Source: Anaerolineae bacterium
GTDB taxonomy: Bacteria > Chloroflexota > Anaerolineae > Anaerolineales > Villigracilaceae
Assembly: GCA_003694975.1 (NCBI GenBank)
Contig: RFJH01000352.1
Coordinates: 1 to 7,763, forward strand
DNA: 7,763 bases
Reading direction: 5' to 3'
A program made the position numbers and the translations under genes. Shown here piece after piece: positions 1 to 6,238 of the stretch. The number at the start of each line of letters is the position of its first letter. The stretch's first letter is position 1. Below the pieces are notes generated by a model. That model saw nothing but the letters and a program-made list of their open reading frames with translations, was not told where the DNA came from and made no database searches.

Positions 1-12
1 GGCGAGGGAGGT

Positions 13-258
13 GGACGGGATAAATTCCGTTCTGCAGGGCGGCGGATGGGGTTGCCTCCGGCGAGAAGCGGGACAACTGCCTGCCGCGTAGTTGTCCTAC
101 AAGCCCGGAGCGCTCTCCGAGTAGGCTGCGTAGCAGCCCTATCGAGGAGAGGCGGTTATCGCTCGGCGAAGCGTGCAGGACAACTGACAAGCAGTTGTCC
201 TACAAGCCCCGAAGGTCATCGTCCGGCGGGAGGGTGGACGAGATAAGTCTCGTCCTAC
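13..258. repeat. Cluster of short GC-rich hairpins (interspersed mosaic repeat)
   Basis: Six short inverted repeats follow one another in an otherwise gene-free stretch. Their arms are: GGACGG/CCGTTC-like at 13-33; GGACAACT/AGTTGTCC at 71-78 and 90-97; CGGAG/CTCCG at 106-110 and 115-119; GGCTGC/GCAGCC at 124-129 and 133-138; AGGACAACTG/CAGTTGTCCT at 177-186 and 192-201; and GGACGAGA/TCTCGTCC at 236-243 and 248-255. Four of them begin with GGAC, and three are followed directly by CCTAC. The 16-mer GTTGTCCTACAAGCCC occurs twice (91-106 and 194-209). The set looks like a REP/BIME-type intergenic repeat with two stem variants, GGACAACT and GGACGRGA. None has a T-tract, so they do not look like intrinsic terminators, although the last lies just after the stop of the minus-strand gene ending at 274. 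I see no credible gene in 1-273. Confidence 0.7.
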
Positions 259-273
259 GGTGCGAGGCGCGGG

Positions 274-633
274 CTACACTTCTTGATAAGACGTGAAACG
301 GATGGCATCCGGGTCTTCGGCCAGGAAGGGGGCCAGGATTTCGTCCTCCCAGGTGCGCCAGTTGGCGGGATAACGCTCTCTGGGGACGGGACGCCCCGGC
401 GCTCCCCACAGTCGCTCCCACGCCTCGCGGCTCTCGTAGACCCAGATGGCGGCGTATTGTCCCTCCCGCGCACCGCGAATTCCTTTCACAAAATACACTT
501 CGAGCAGACCGGGCAGGTCGAGGAGGCCGCTCTCTCTGGCTTCGCGTAGCGCGCGCTCGAAGGTCTGCGGATCGACTCCTTCCTTCAAAATGTATTCATG
601 TACGCTGATGACTTTCCTCGTTTGTTCGTTCAT
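274..633 (-). CDS. Small conserved-looking protein of unknown function, possible ferredoxin-like (ABM-type) fold
   Basis: This encodes 119 residues starting MNEQTRKVISVHEYIL and ending at a TAG. I do not recognise the family with certainty. The pattern of an N-terminal strand (VISVHEYIL), a helix with FERALREARESG, a strand (LLEVYFVKGI), a strand with QYAAIWVYES followed by REAWERLWG, and an acidic C-terminal helix (EDEILAPFLAED) resembles small dimeric alpha/beta-barrel (antibiotic-biosynthesis-monooxygenase-like) proteins. That is inference from pattern only. The ORF also permits a GTG start at 684. ATG 633 is preferred because protein-like sequence begins there and an AT-rich -10-like hexamer lies at 663-668. 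GGAG abuts ATG 633 directly, so the ribosome-binding spacing is poor and the start is uncertain. It is divergent from the MazG gene. No signal peptide or membrane segment is visible. Confidence 0.6.
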   Translation of the reverse strand: MNEQTRKVISVHEYILKEGVDPQTFERALREARESGLLDLPGLLEVYFVKGIRGAREGQYAAIWVYESREAWERLWGAPGRPVPRERYPANWRTWEDEILAPFLAEDPDAIRFTSYQEV

Positions 634-662
634 CTCCGTACTTACCACATTGATTGTTGAGC

Positions 663-668
663 ATATTA
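663..668 (-). promoter_or_regulatory. Possible -10 element for the 274-633 gene
   Basis: On the minus strand these bases read TAATAT, about 30 bases before the ATG at 633. No good -35 hexamer is present at the right distance, so this is a weak call. If real, it places the transcript start downstream of the alternative GTG at 684 and supports the ATG start. Confidence 0.2.
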
Positions 669-705
669 CACCGGCCTCAAGCACAGGTTACAGCGGCTCG
701 AAATA

Positions 706-716
706 GACCTCAGGTC
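706..716. repeat. Short palindrome in the divergent intergenic region
   Basis: GACCT-C-AGGTC is a perfect 5-1-5 palindrome between the two divergent genes. It could be a regulator site, but a palindrome this short can occur by chance. Confidence 0.25.
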
Positions 717-733
717 CTGGTCGGGACGATGTG

Positions 734-763
734 CAGGATTGCCAATTAAACCCGCGTTATAAT
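734..763 (+). promoter_or_regulatory. Candidate promoter for the MazG-type gene (perfect -10)
   Basis: A perfect TATAAT lies at 758-763. The -35 is poor: at 17-base spacing the hexamer is AGGATT, and the better-looking TTGCCA at 739-744 is only 13 bases away. If used, it gives a leader of about 110 bases that contains the TTGACA and dyad region at 813-829. Confidence 0.4.
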
Positions 764-812
764 AGCCCTGCGGTAACCATTTTGTTTGGTGGAAGATAGG
801 TGCCCAATCCAT

Positions 813-851
813 CTTGTCCTGTTGACAAGGGTAGTCAATCTTCTTTACGCT
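813..851 (+). promoter_or_regulatory. Second candidate promoter with dyad over its -35
   Basis: A perfect TTGACA lies at 822-827. At 18-base spacing, a weak -10 (TACGCT, 846-851) follows, about 30 bases before the MazG start. The -35 is part of an inverted repeat, CTTGTC (813-818) with GACAAG (824-829) and a five-base spacer. A repressor binding this dyad would cover the -35. The -10 is weak, so this remains a candidate. Confidence 0.3.
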
Positions 852-881
852 CTCTGCATATTCTAAACCCTGGAATCCCCC

Positions 882-1211
882 ATGGACTTCAACGACTACC
901 AGCGCAAATCACGGCAGACGGCAGAATATCCCGCCATTGGTCACCCCGTTATTTATCCCACCCTCGGCCTGACGAACGAGGCCGGAGAATTCGCGGGGAA
1001 AATCAAGAAAATCTTCCGTGATAAGGGTGGGCACATCAGCGCCGAAACGCGCCAGGCCCTCAAGGCTGAATTGGGGGATGTCCTATGGTATCTGGCGCAG
1101 ATTTGCACCGAATTAGGGCTTTCCCTGGACGAAGTGGCCGAATATAACCTGACCAAATTGTACTCCCGCCTCAAGCGTGGCATGATCCATGGCGATGGCG
1201 ATGACCGTTGA
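882..1211 (+). CDS. MazG-type nucleoside triphosphate pyrophosphohydrolase
   Basis: This 109-residue protein has the single-domain MazG-like layout of the all-alpha NTP pyrophosphohydrolase superfamily. That superfamily hydrolyses (d)NTPs to the monophosphate and pyrophosphate, often for pool sanitation. The metal-binding signature is visible: E33-x-x-E36 (NEAGEFAGKIKK) and E63-x-x-D66 (ELGDVLWYLA). The conserved C-terminal pattern N89-L-x-K-L ... R96-L-K-R-G ... G104-D-G-D-D-R follows. Length fits stand-alone MazG-like proteins rather than the two-domain E. coli MazG, so the substrate cannot be assigned. The ATG at 882 is the natural start, since homology-like sequence begins with FNDYQ. No good Shine-Dalgarno sequence is seen just upstream (TGGAATCCCCC). 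The gene ends 116 bases before clpC, which has its own promoter, so the two are probably separate units. Confidence 0.88.
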   Translation: MDFNDYQRKSRQTAEYPAIGHPVIYPTLGLTNEAGEFAGKIKKIFRDKGGHISAETRQALKAELGDVLWYLAQICTELGLSLDEVAEYNLTKLYSRLKRGMIHGDGDDR

Positions 1212-1256
1212 GACCGATGGGGGAGGAGATCATTGAACTCTAATTTTTCTTTTACA

Positions 1257-1284
1257 TTGAATCGGCAGCCTTTTTTGGTACAAT
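1257..1284 (+). promoter_or_regulatory. clpC promoter with extended -10
   Basis: The -35 is TTGAAT (1257-1262), followed by a 16-base spacer and TACAAT (1279-1284), preceded by TGG (1276-1278) as an extended -10. This is a good housekeeping-sigma promoter, with transcription predicted to start near 1290-1292. No CIRCE (HrcA), CtsR heptamer repeat or HAIR (HspR) operator is recognisable around it. Confidence 0.7.
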
Positions 1285-1290
1285 CATTTC

Positions 1291-1314
1291 AGGCGTCTTG
1301 CCTAGAAGGCGCCT
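1291..1314 (+). promoter_or_regulatory. 5'-terminal stem-loop of the clpC leader
   Basis: The arms AGGCGTCTT (1291-1299) and AAGGCGCCT (1306-1314) form a nine-pair stem with one G-U pair (1296/1309) around a six-base loop. The stem begins at the predicted transcript start and ends directly before the GGAGAG ribosome-binding site (1315-1320). It could protect the mRNA 5' end or modulate access to the ribosome-binding site. It is also a DNA dyad and could instead be an operator. Confidence 0.5.
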
Positions 1315-1327
1315 GGAGAGAATATTT

Positions 1328-3817
1328 ATGGCAGGTATGGAACGTTTTACACAACGAGCGCGACGAGTGCTCAGTATTGCACACCAGGAAGCAGAACGCT
1401 CTCGCAAGCGCGAGATCGGCACCGAACATTTGCTCCTGGGTTTGATTGATGAAGAAGGTGGCGTTGCAGGGCGTGTGCTGCGCGAACTGGGGCTGGACCC
1501 GGATCGCGTGCGCGAGATGGTCGAACGCGTCACCGGTGCGGGCACCTATACGGGTAGCCGTATCGAACTCTCTCGTGAGACCCAGCAAGTGCTGGAGTAT
1601 GCGATTGAAGAAGCCCAACGGATGGGACATCACTATATCGGTACGGAGCATCTCCTCCTTGGGCTGGTACGCGGCGGTGGTGCGGGCATGGATGTGTTGC
1701 GTCGCCTCGGGGTTACCCCGGAACAGATACGCCGCCAGACGCGTCGCGTGCTCAACGAAAGCACATCGCCTTCAACGCCGACCCCTAACCGGCGCGGTCA
1801 GCGACGGGCGTCTGCAAACCCAAAGACTCCCCTCGTGGACCAACTGGCGATTGACCTCACTGCTCTGGCTGAAGAGAAAAAACTCGACCCCGTCATCGGG
1901 CGCGAGATGGAAATCGAGCGTGTAATCCAGATTCTGGCGCGCCGCACCAAGAACAACCCGGCGTTGATCGGTGAACCCGGCGTTGGGAAGACGGCCATCG
2001 TCGAGGGGCTGGCGCAACGCATTGTCGAGGCCGATGTCCCTGCGCCGTTGCTCAACAAGCGCGTCCTGCAACTCGATGTCGGCTCGCTCGTCGCCGGGAC
2101 GATGTATCGGGGTCAATTCGAGGAACGACTGAAGCGAGTCATTGACGAACTCAAGCAATCTGGCGCCATCCTGTTCATCGATGAAGTGCATATGCTCGTC
2201 GGCGCAGGCGCAGCCGGCTCCTCCGTGGACGCGGCCAACATCCTCAAGCCGGCCCTCTCACGTGGTGAGTTGCAGGTTATCGGTGCCACCACACTTGATG
2301 AGTATCGCAAATACATCGAGTCAGATGCCGCCCTGGAACGTCGTTTTCAGCCCATCCTGGTAGATGAACCAACCATCGAGGAAACCATAGACATCCTGCG
2401 CGGTGTGCGCAAGGCGTACGAAGAACATCACCACCTCATCATCTCAGATGAGGCCCTGGAGGCGGCCGCTCACCTCTCCTCCCGTTACGTTACCGACCGT
2501 TTCCTCCCGGATAAAGCCATTGACCTGATTGACGAATCGGCCTCGCGCGTGCGCATGTACAAAAGCCCTGCTGCCAGGCAGGCCAAAGAACTCTTTGAAC
2601 AGTTGCGCAAAGCGCGTGAGAATTACGCCCTGGCTGTGGAGAACAATAACACCGAGGAGACGCAATACTGGGAGCATAAAATCCTCAGCCTGGAAGACGA
2701 GTTGGAGCGCCTCCGCACCGGCTGGGACCGTGAGCGGAGTCCTGTGGTCACCGCAGAGGACATCGCCGAAGTGGTCTCTATGTGGACCGGCGTGCCGGTG
2801 ATGCAAATCGCTCAAGAGGAATCCCAACGCCTGCTGAAGATGGAAGAGGAACTGAGCAAGGTCATCATTGGCCAGGATGAAGCCATTCGCAGCATCGCCC
2901 GCGCCGTACGCCGCGCCCGTGCCGGGTTGAAAGACCCACGCCGCCCCATTGGCTCCTTCATGTTCCTGGGACCCACCGGCGTGGGCAAGACGGAACTGAC
3001 AAAGGCATTGGCCCGCTTCCTCTTTGGCAGCGAGGAGGCACTGGTTCAACTGGATATGTCGGAGTTCATGGAGAGGCACACCGCCTCACGACTTGTCGGC
3101 GCGCCGCCGGGTTATATTGGCTATGAGGACGCCGGCCAGTTGACCGAAGCCCTGCGCCGTCGCCCTTACTCCATTGTTGTCTTCGATGAGGTGGAGAAGG
3201 CACATCCTGAAGTCCACAACATGCTTCTCCAAATCATGGAAGAAGGGCATCTCTCTGACGCGCGCGGTCGTCGCGTGGACTTCCGCAATGCCATCATTGT
3301 GATGACATCGAACATCGGGGCCGACTTGATCAAGCGACAAGGAGCGCTTGGCTTCCGCCTCCAACGTGACGAGGAAACAGAAGAACGTCTCTCGTACGAG
3401 GAGATGCGGAAGAAACTTACCGAGACGCTGAAGCGCTCTTTCCGCCCTGAGTTCATCAACCGCCTCGATAGTGTGGTCGTCTTCCGCTCTTTGAACAAAG
3501 ACGATTTGCGAAAGATCGTTGCCCTGGAACTGGACAAAGTGGCAGAGCGGCTTATCGAGCACAATATCACCCTTCAGGCCACCCCAGAGGCTTTGGCCTT
3601 TCTCGCCGACCTGGGCTATGATCCGGAGATGGGTGCGCGGCCCCTGCGGCGCGTCATCCAGCAACGTGTGGAGGACCCCCTCTCCGATGCATTGCTCACC
3701 GGCACGTTCTCCGATGGAGATACGGTCCTGGTGGATGTTGATGTAAAAGATGACGAGCGCGAGATTGTCCTCCGGCGTGCTGAGACTCGTGAGAAAGAAC
3801 CCCAGCCCACGACGTGA
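1328..3817 (+). CDS. clpC: ATP-dependent Clp protease ATP-binding subunit ClpC (Hsp100 unfoldase)
   Basis: This 829-residue class I Hsp100 AAA+ protein unfolds substrates and feeds them to ClpP in the cytoplasm. Two Clp_N repeats lie at about 4-145, with GTEHLLLGL at 31-39 and 105-113. After a Ser/Pro/Arg-rich linker, AAA1 has Walker A GEPGVGKTA (215-223), Walker B ILFIDE (281-286) and an LERRF arginine finger (336-340). A short coiled-coil M domain follows at about 421-462. AAA2 has Walker A GPTGVGKTE (548-556), Walker B VVFDE ending at D620-E621, a ClpP-docking LGF loop (674-676) and sensor-2 GARPLRR. The short M domain and docking loop separate it from ClpB. ATG 1328 is chosen because GGAGAG lies seven bases upstream; an in-frame TTG at 1298 lacks this, and ATG 1337 is a weaker alternative. 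The usual UVR signature of the M domain is degenerate here (see findings). The gene appears monocistronic and ends at the hairpin at 3842. Confidence 0.96.
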   Translation: MAGMERFTQRARRVLSIAHQEAERSRKREIGTEHLLLGLIDEEGGVAGRVLRELGLDPDRVREMVERVTGAGTYTGSRIELSRETQQVLEYAIEEAQRMGHHYIGTEHLLLGLVRGGGAGMDVLRRLGVTPEQIRRQTRRVLNESTSPSTPTPNRRGQRRASANPKTPLVDQLAIDLTALAEEKKLDPVIGREMEIERVIQILARRTKNNPALIGEPGVGKTAIVEGLAQRIVEADVPAPLLNKRVLQLDVGSLVAGTMYRGQFEERLKRVIDELKQSGAILFIDEVHMLVGAGAAGSSVDAANILKPALSRGELQVIGATTLDEYRKYIESDAALERRFQPILVDEPTIEETIDILRGVRKAYEEHHHLIISDEALEAAAHLSSRYVTDRFLPDKAIDLIDESASRVRMYKSPAARQAKELFEQLRKARENYALAVENNNTEETQYWEHKILSLEDELERLRTGWDRERSPVVTAEDIAEVVSMWTGVPVMQIAQEESQRLLKMEEELSKVIIGQDEAIRSIARAVRRARAGLKDPRRPIGSFMFLGPTGVGKTELTKALARFLFGSEEALVQLDMSEFMERHTASRLVGAPPGYIGYEDAGQLTEALRRRPYSIVVFDEVEKAHPEVHNMLLQIMEEGHLSDARGRRVDFRNAIIVMTSNIGADLIKRQGALGFRLQRDEETEERLSYEEMRKKLTETLKRSFRPEFINRLDSVVVFRSLNKDDLRKIVALELDKVAERLIEHNITLQATPEALAFLADLGYDPEMGARPLRRVIQQRVEDPLSDALLTGTFSDGDTVLVDVDVKDDEREIVLRRAETREKEPQPTT

Positions 3818-3841
3818 GCGATGCATTATACGCTTACGAGC

Positions 3842-3875
3842 AAAGGGTTCGACCCGAAGGTGGCCGAACCCTTTT
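3842..3875. terminator. Bidirectional terminator between clpC and the HD-GYP gene
   Basis: The arms AAAGGGTTCG (3842-3851) and CGAACCCTTT (3865-3874) pair perfectly over ten bases around a 13-base loop. That loop can itself pair as ACC/GGT. The flanking A and T runs allow a short U-tract in both directions, though only three or four bases long. It lies between the convergent ends of clpC (3817) and the minus-strand gene (3908), so it can serve both. Confidence 0.8.
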
Positions 3876-3907
3876 GAGTCTTCGCCGGAACAAATGGATT
3901 TCTCCCC

Positions 3908-5719
3908 TTATACCCCATCAAGAGAGAGACGTCCCTCTTCTACCATTTTTACGAAGAGTTCCACGATTTTGGGATCGAAGTGCTTACCGGCTTGCGAACG
4001 GATGTAGTTCAGGGCTTCCTCACGGGAATAGGCAGGCCGGTAAGGGCGGTCGGACGTAAGCGCATCGTAGACGTCCACCACGGCGAAAATGCGCGCCGCC
4101 AGGGGAATTTCCTCGCCCTTCAACCCCTGGGGGTATCCGGTGCCATCCCACCGCTCATGATGGCAATAGGGGATATCCAGAGCCGGTCGCAGATAAGCAA
4201 TCGTGGAGAGCAAATCATAGGCATAAACCGGATGTCTGCGCATGATTTCTTGCTCTTCCTCGGTGAGCGGTTCAGCCTTGTGCAGAATAGCATCCGGGAT
4301 TCCCATCTTGCCGATATCGTGAAGAAGAGCACCCCTTCGGATATGAACCAGTTCCGTCTCAGGGATACCCATCGCCCGCGCCAGATGTAACGTCATCTCG
4401 GTGACCCGTAACGTGTGCCCTTCGGTTTCCTTATCTCGCAGATCGAGAGCCGCCGACCATCCCTCGATGGTTGCATCGTAGGCCAGCGACAATTCCGAGT
4501 TGACACGTTGCAAATGCTCGAACATGCGCGCGTTGTCTATGGCAATGGCGATCTGATCTGCGATGGCTTCCAGGAAGCCAATCTCGTCTTCGTCGAGATA
4601 AAGGGGTGAGCGATGATAGAGTTCCAGAACCCCTCTCGTCTGCCCCTTGGCAACCAGGGGAACGCCAATGTATGAAACGAAGCCCTCCTCCCGGAAATGA
4701 GGTGAACGAAGATAATCCGTGTTGCGTTGATCGAGGCCGTGTACGCGGAGGATGCGTTGTTCCAGGCTGACCATGCCCGCATATCCTTCACCAATGCGCA
4801 GGTGGGTTTCCTGAAGCGCTCTGGTGCGAAACCCCCGACCAACAAAATAGTGCAGCAGTTGAGAGGCATGATCCAGTTCCAGGATGCAGGCTGCGTCCAC
4901 GTTGATTTCTTTGACAATTTGCTCGAGAGCGGTGTTCAGGGTGAGGCGCAGGTCGAGGCTTGCTGTGATGGCCATATCAATGGCACGCAGAGCAGCAAGG
5001 CGGTTTAACTGTCGCCGTAGGGACTTCTCAGCCCGCTTTCGATCGGTGATATCAATCACCATACCGGTCAGCATGTCATCTAGAAGGGTAGCACTGATCA
5101 GGACGTTTCGCTCTTCGCCTTTTTGGGTCAGGAAGACGGTCTCGAAATCACGAACGATTTCCCCGTTCCGCACGCGTTGCAGGAGGCGTTCGCGCTCGGC
5201 AGGGTTTTTGTATCGCTCGCGAGCATCGCTGCCGATGAGTTCGTTGGGGGAGCGGTATCCCAGCATATGGGCCAGCGCCTCATTGACGTATTCGACGCGA
5301 CCGTCCAGGCGCGTCCGATATACTCCCACCGGAGCGTTCTCAATCAGATTTTGGTAGGGTGTCAGGCTTTCTCCTGGGCTGCCAGACCTGACGTTCGCGA
5401 GATCGCGAAACGTGAGGACGATTTCGCCTGCTGCGCCCTGAAACGCCTGAATTTCGAAGAGTCTGTTATCCTCCTCACCGAGGAGATTGTCCACGCGAAA
5501 GATGAAGTACTCCCCGTCCTCGGCAACGCGTCGACATGCTTCCAGAACTCCCGCTTCGTTCAGGGCGGGGAAAATTTCATCGAGGGTTTTCCCTTGAAGA
5601 GAAACGCGAGGAAGCCCCAGGAGGTGTTCGGCGCTTGGGCTGGCGTTCTGAAACTCCAGGCGCCCTTCGGGGGTCAGGCGGTAGCGATGTGTTCCCGCTA
5701 CGATGGTGGGTTCATGCAT
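3908..5719 (-). CDS. PAS-PAS-GAF-HD-GYP signalling protein, likely cyclic-di-GMP phosphodiesterase
   Basis: This 603-residue protein has no signal peptide or membrane segment, so it is probably cytoplasmic. PAS 1 spans about 10-110. PAS 2 spans about 120-231, starting LIENAPVGVYRT and ending in the typical DITDRKRAE. A GAF domain covers about 240-399, and an HD-GYP domain about 410-590. The HD-GYP residues are all visible: H435, H467-D468 (HDIGKMGIPD), K471, H496-P, HHE at 520-522, DGTGYP at 525-530, D549 and RPYR at 558-561. In characterised members these bind a metal centre that hydrolyses cyclic-di-GMP. The sensed ligands are unknown. ATG 5719 is chosen because AGGAG sits seven bases upstream. 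In-frame ATG 5764, preceded by AAAGG, is a possible alternative, while 5812 looks too far upstream. A terminator at 5831-5871 separates it from the operon upstream, so it is probably transcribed alone; no convincing promoter was found in the gap. Confidence 0.93.
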   Translation of the reverse strand: MHEPTIVAGTHRYRLTPEGRLEFQNASPSAEHLLGLPRVSLQGKTLDEIFPALNEAGVLEACRRVAEDGEYFIFRVDNLLGEEDNRLFEIQAFQGAAGEIVLTFRDLANVRSGSPGESLTPYQNLIENAPVGVYRTRLDGRVEYVNEALAHMLGYRSPNELIGSDARERYKNPAERERLLQRVRNGEIVRDFETVFLTQKGEERNVLISATLLDDMLTGMVIDITDRKRAEKSLRRQLNRLAALRAIDMAITASLDLRLTLNTALEQIVKEINVDAACILELDHASQLLHYFVGRGFRTRALQETHLRIGEGYAGMVSLEQRILRVHGLDQRNTDYLRSPHFREEGFVSYIGVPLVAKGQTRGVLELYHRSPLYLDEDEIGFLEAIADQIAIAIDNARMFEHLQRVNSELSLAYDATIEGWSAALDLRDKETEGHTLRVTEMTLHLARAMGIPETELVHIRRGALLHDIGKMGIPDAILHKAEPLTEEEQEIMRRHPVYAYDLLSTIAYLRPALDIPYCHHERWDGTGYPQGLKGEEIPLAARIFAVVDVYDALTSDRPYRPAYSREEALNYIRSQAGKHFDPKIVELFVKMVEEGRLSLDGV

Positions 5720-5830
5720 GAGGCTACTCCTGAGTTCCACGGTGCGGTTATGTTGGATGTACATGCCAGGACCTTTCTTCGCATGGCGGCGAGATTGCAG
5801 GCGAGAAATCACTTAAAAACGAGAACGCCG

Positions 5831-5871
5831 AAAAGAGAACCCGGTCGTCAGTCGTTACCGGGTCCTCTTTT
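5831..5871 (-). terminator. Terminator of the small-peptide/DUF5317/NHLP operon
   Basis: The arms 5831-5844 and 5858-5871 pair over 14 positions with one A-C mismatch (5838/5864), including a core ACCCGG/CCGGGT. The loop is 13 bases. Reading on the minus strand, the 3' arm ends in CTCTTTT, which can supply the U-tract. It lies about 80 bases after the stop of the gene ending at 5953 and about 110 bases before the HD-GYP start. Confidence 0.75.
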
Positions 5872-5901
5872 CTCCGCCGCCTGATGAGGAACTCTGTACC
5901 A

Positions 5902-5921
5902 GTAAAATCGGTAAATTTTAC
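5902..5921. repeat. AT-rich inverted repeat
   Basis: GTAAAAT (5902-5908) and ATTTTAC (5915-5921) form perfect 7-base arms with a six-base spacer. It stands out as AT-rich in a GC-rich region and is shaped like a dimeric regulator site. It lies between the end of the gene at 5953 and the strong terminator at 5831, and no promoter was recognised beside it. Confidence 0.4.
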
Positions 5922-5924
5922 ACA

Positions 5925-5947
5925 AAAACCCTGAGGCGCTTGGCGCC
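5925..5947 (-). terminator. Possible weak first terminator
   Basis: Directly after the TAA at 5953, the minus strand can form a five-pair hairpin, GGCGC/GCGCC with a CAA loop (5935-5947). Six bases later comes GTTTTTG. The stem is short and the T-run is displaced, so it is at best a weak first stop before the stronger hairpin at 5831. Confidence 0.3.
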
Positions 5948-5952
5948 GGACG

Positions 5953-6222
5953 TTAGAGCGCGCTGGAGATTTGCGAAGCAAGGTCGGCCAGTGAGTCGGC
6001 GTGGATAGAAAGGAGTAGCAGACGTTCGGCATCACTTAGAACGAAAGCCTCCCCCTGGAAGCCGTCTCGCAACGCTTGCTCCGGATCGTGAAGTAACAGG
6101 TGACGAAACTCACGGTTGACGACGGCTGCGGCGAGGATGCGATGAATACCGCTATAGTGTTCAGTGGATGGTTGAAATATCATTGTGGGGGAGGTAAGAG
6201 GGAGAGTCTCTGGTGCGACCAT
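5953..6222 (-). CDS. Small NHLP-clan (Os1348-like) leader-type protein
   Basis: This 89-residue protein has a core that fits the short helical family related to nitrile-hydratase-like leader peptides. I recognise the pattern rather than an exact match. The signature is an initial helix (HRILAAAVVNREFRHLLLHDPEQAL, 27-51), a turn, then LSDAERLLLLSI and a final amphipathic helix (DSLADLASQISSAL). In ribosomal-peptide pathways such domains recruit modifying enzymes. Here the protein stops right after the domain, with no Gly-Gly site or Cys/Ser/Thr-rich core, and no Cys at all. ATG 6222 is chosen because GAGGAG lies just upstream (AGGAG to ATG spacing of four). ATG 6234 is possible, and ATG 6183 lacks a ribosome-binding site. 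It follows the DUF5317 gene by only 16 bases, so the two are probably cotranscribed and perhaps translationally coupled. No modifying enzyme is visible within the window. Confidence 0.7.
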   Translation of the reverse strand: MVAPETLPLTSPTMIFQPSTEHYSGIHRILAAAVVNREFRHLLLHDPEQALRDGFQGEAFVLSDAERLLLLSIHADSLADLASQISSAL

Positions 6223-6238
6223 GGAACTCCTCATTATT

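Noticed and set aside
71..209. Repeated GTTGTCCTACAAGCCC considered as a CRISPR array
   Set aside because: There are only two copies, the spacing is not regular, and they belong to palindromes of two sequence types rather than to identical repeats with unique spacers.
46..246. Open frame of 66 codons on the plus strand
   Set aside because: It runs through the hairpin cluster, has a low-complexity Arg/Ser-rich composition from the repeats, and shows no family features.
236..255. Hairpin after the stop of the 274-633 gene considered as an intrinsic terminator
   Set aside because: There is no T-tract on the minus strand after the stem, and the hairpin belongs to the repeated GGAC family.
800..1021. 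Plus-strand frame overlapping the start of the MazG gene
   Set aside because: It overlaps the well-supported MazG frame and has no recognisable protein features.
1298..1327. TTG start ten codons upstream for clpC
   Set aside because: The extra residues overlap the leader hairpin and ribosome-binding site, whereas GGAGAG is well placed for the ATG at 1328.
2444..3079. 211-codon minus-strand frame inside clpC
   Set aside because: It is antisense to highly conserved ClpC sequence, and its His/Gln-rich composition is a codon-bias shadow.
3086..3826. 246-codon minus-strand frame inside the 3' part of clpC
   Set aside because: It is antisense to the AAA2 domain of ClpC and has no family features.
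5123..5884. 253-codon plus-strand frame antisense to the PAS region of the HD-GYP protein
   Set aside because: It is long, but it mirrors the PAS-PAS coding frame, shows no domain, and runs into the terminator at 5831-5871.
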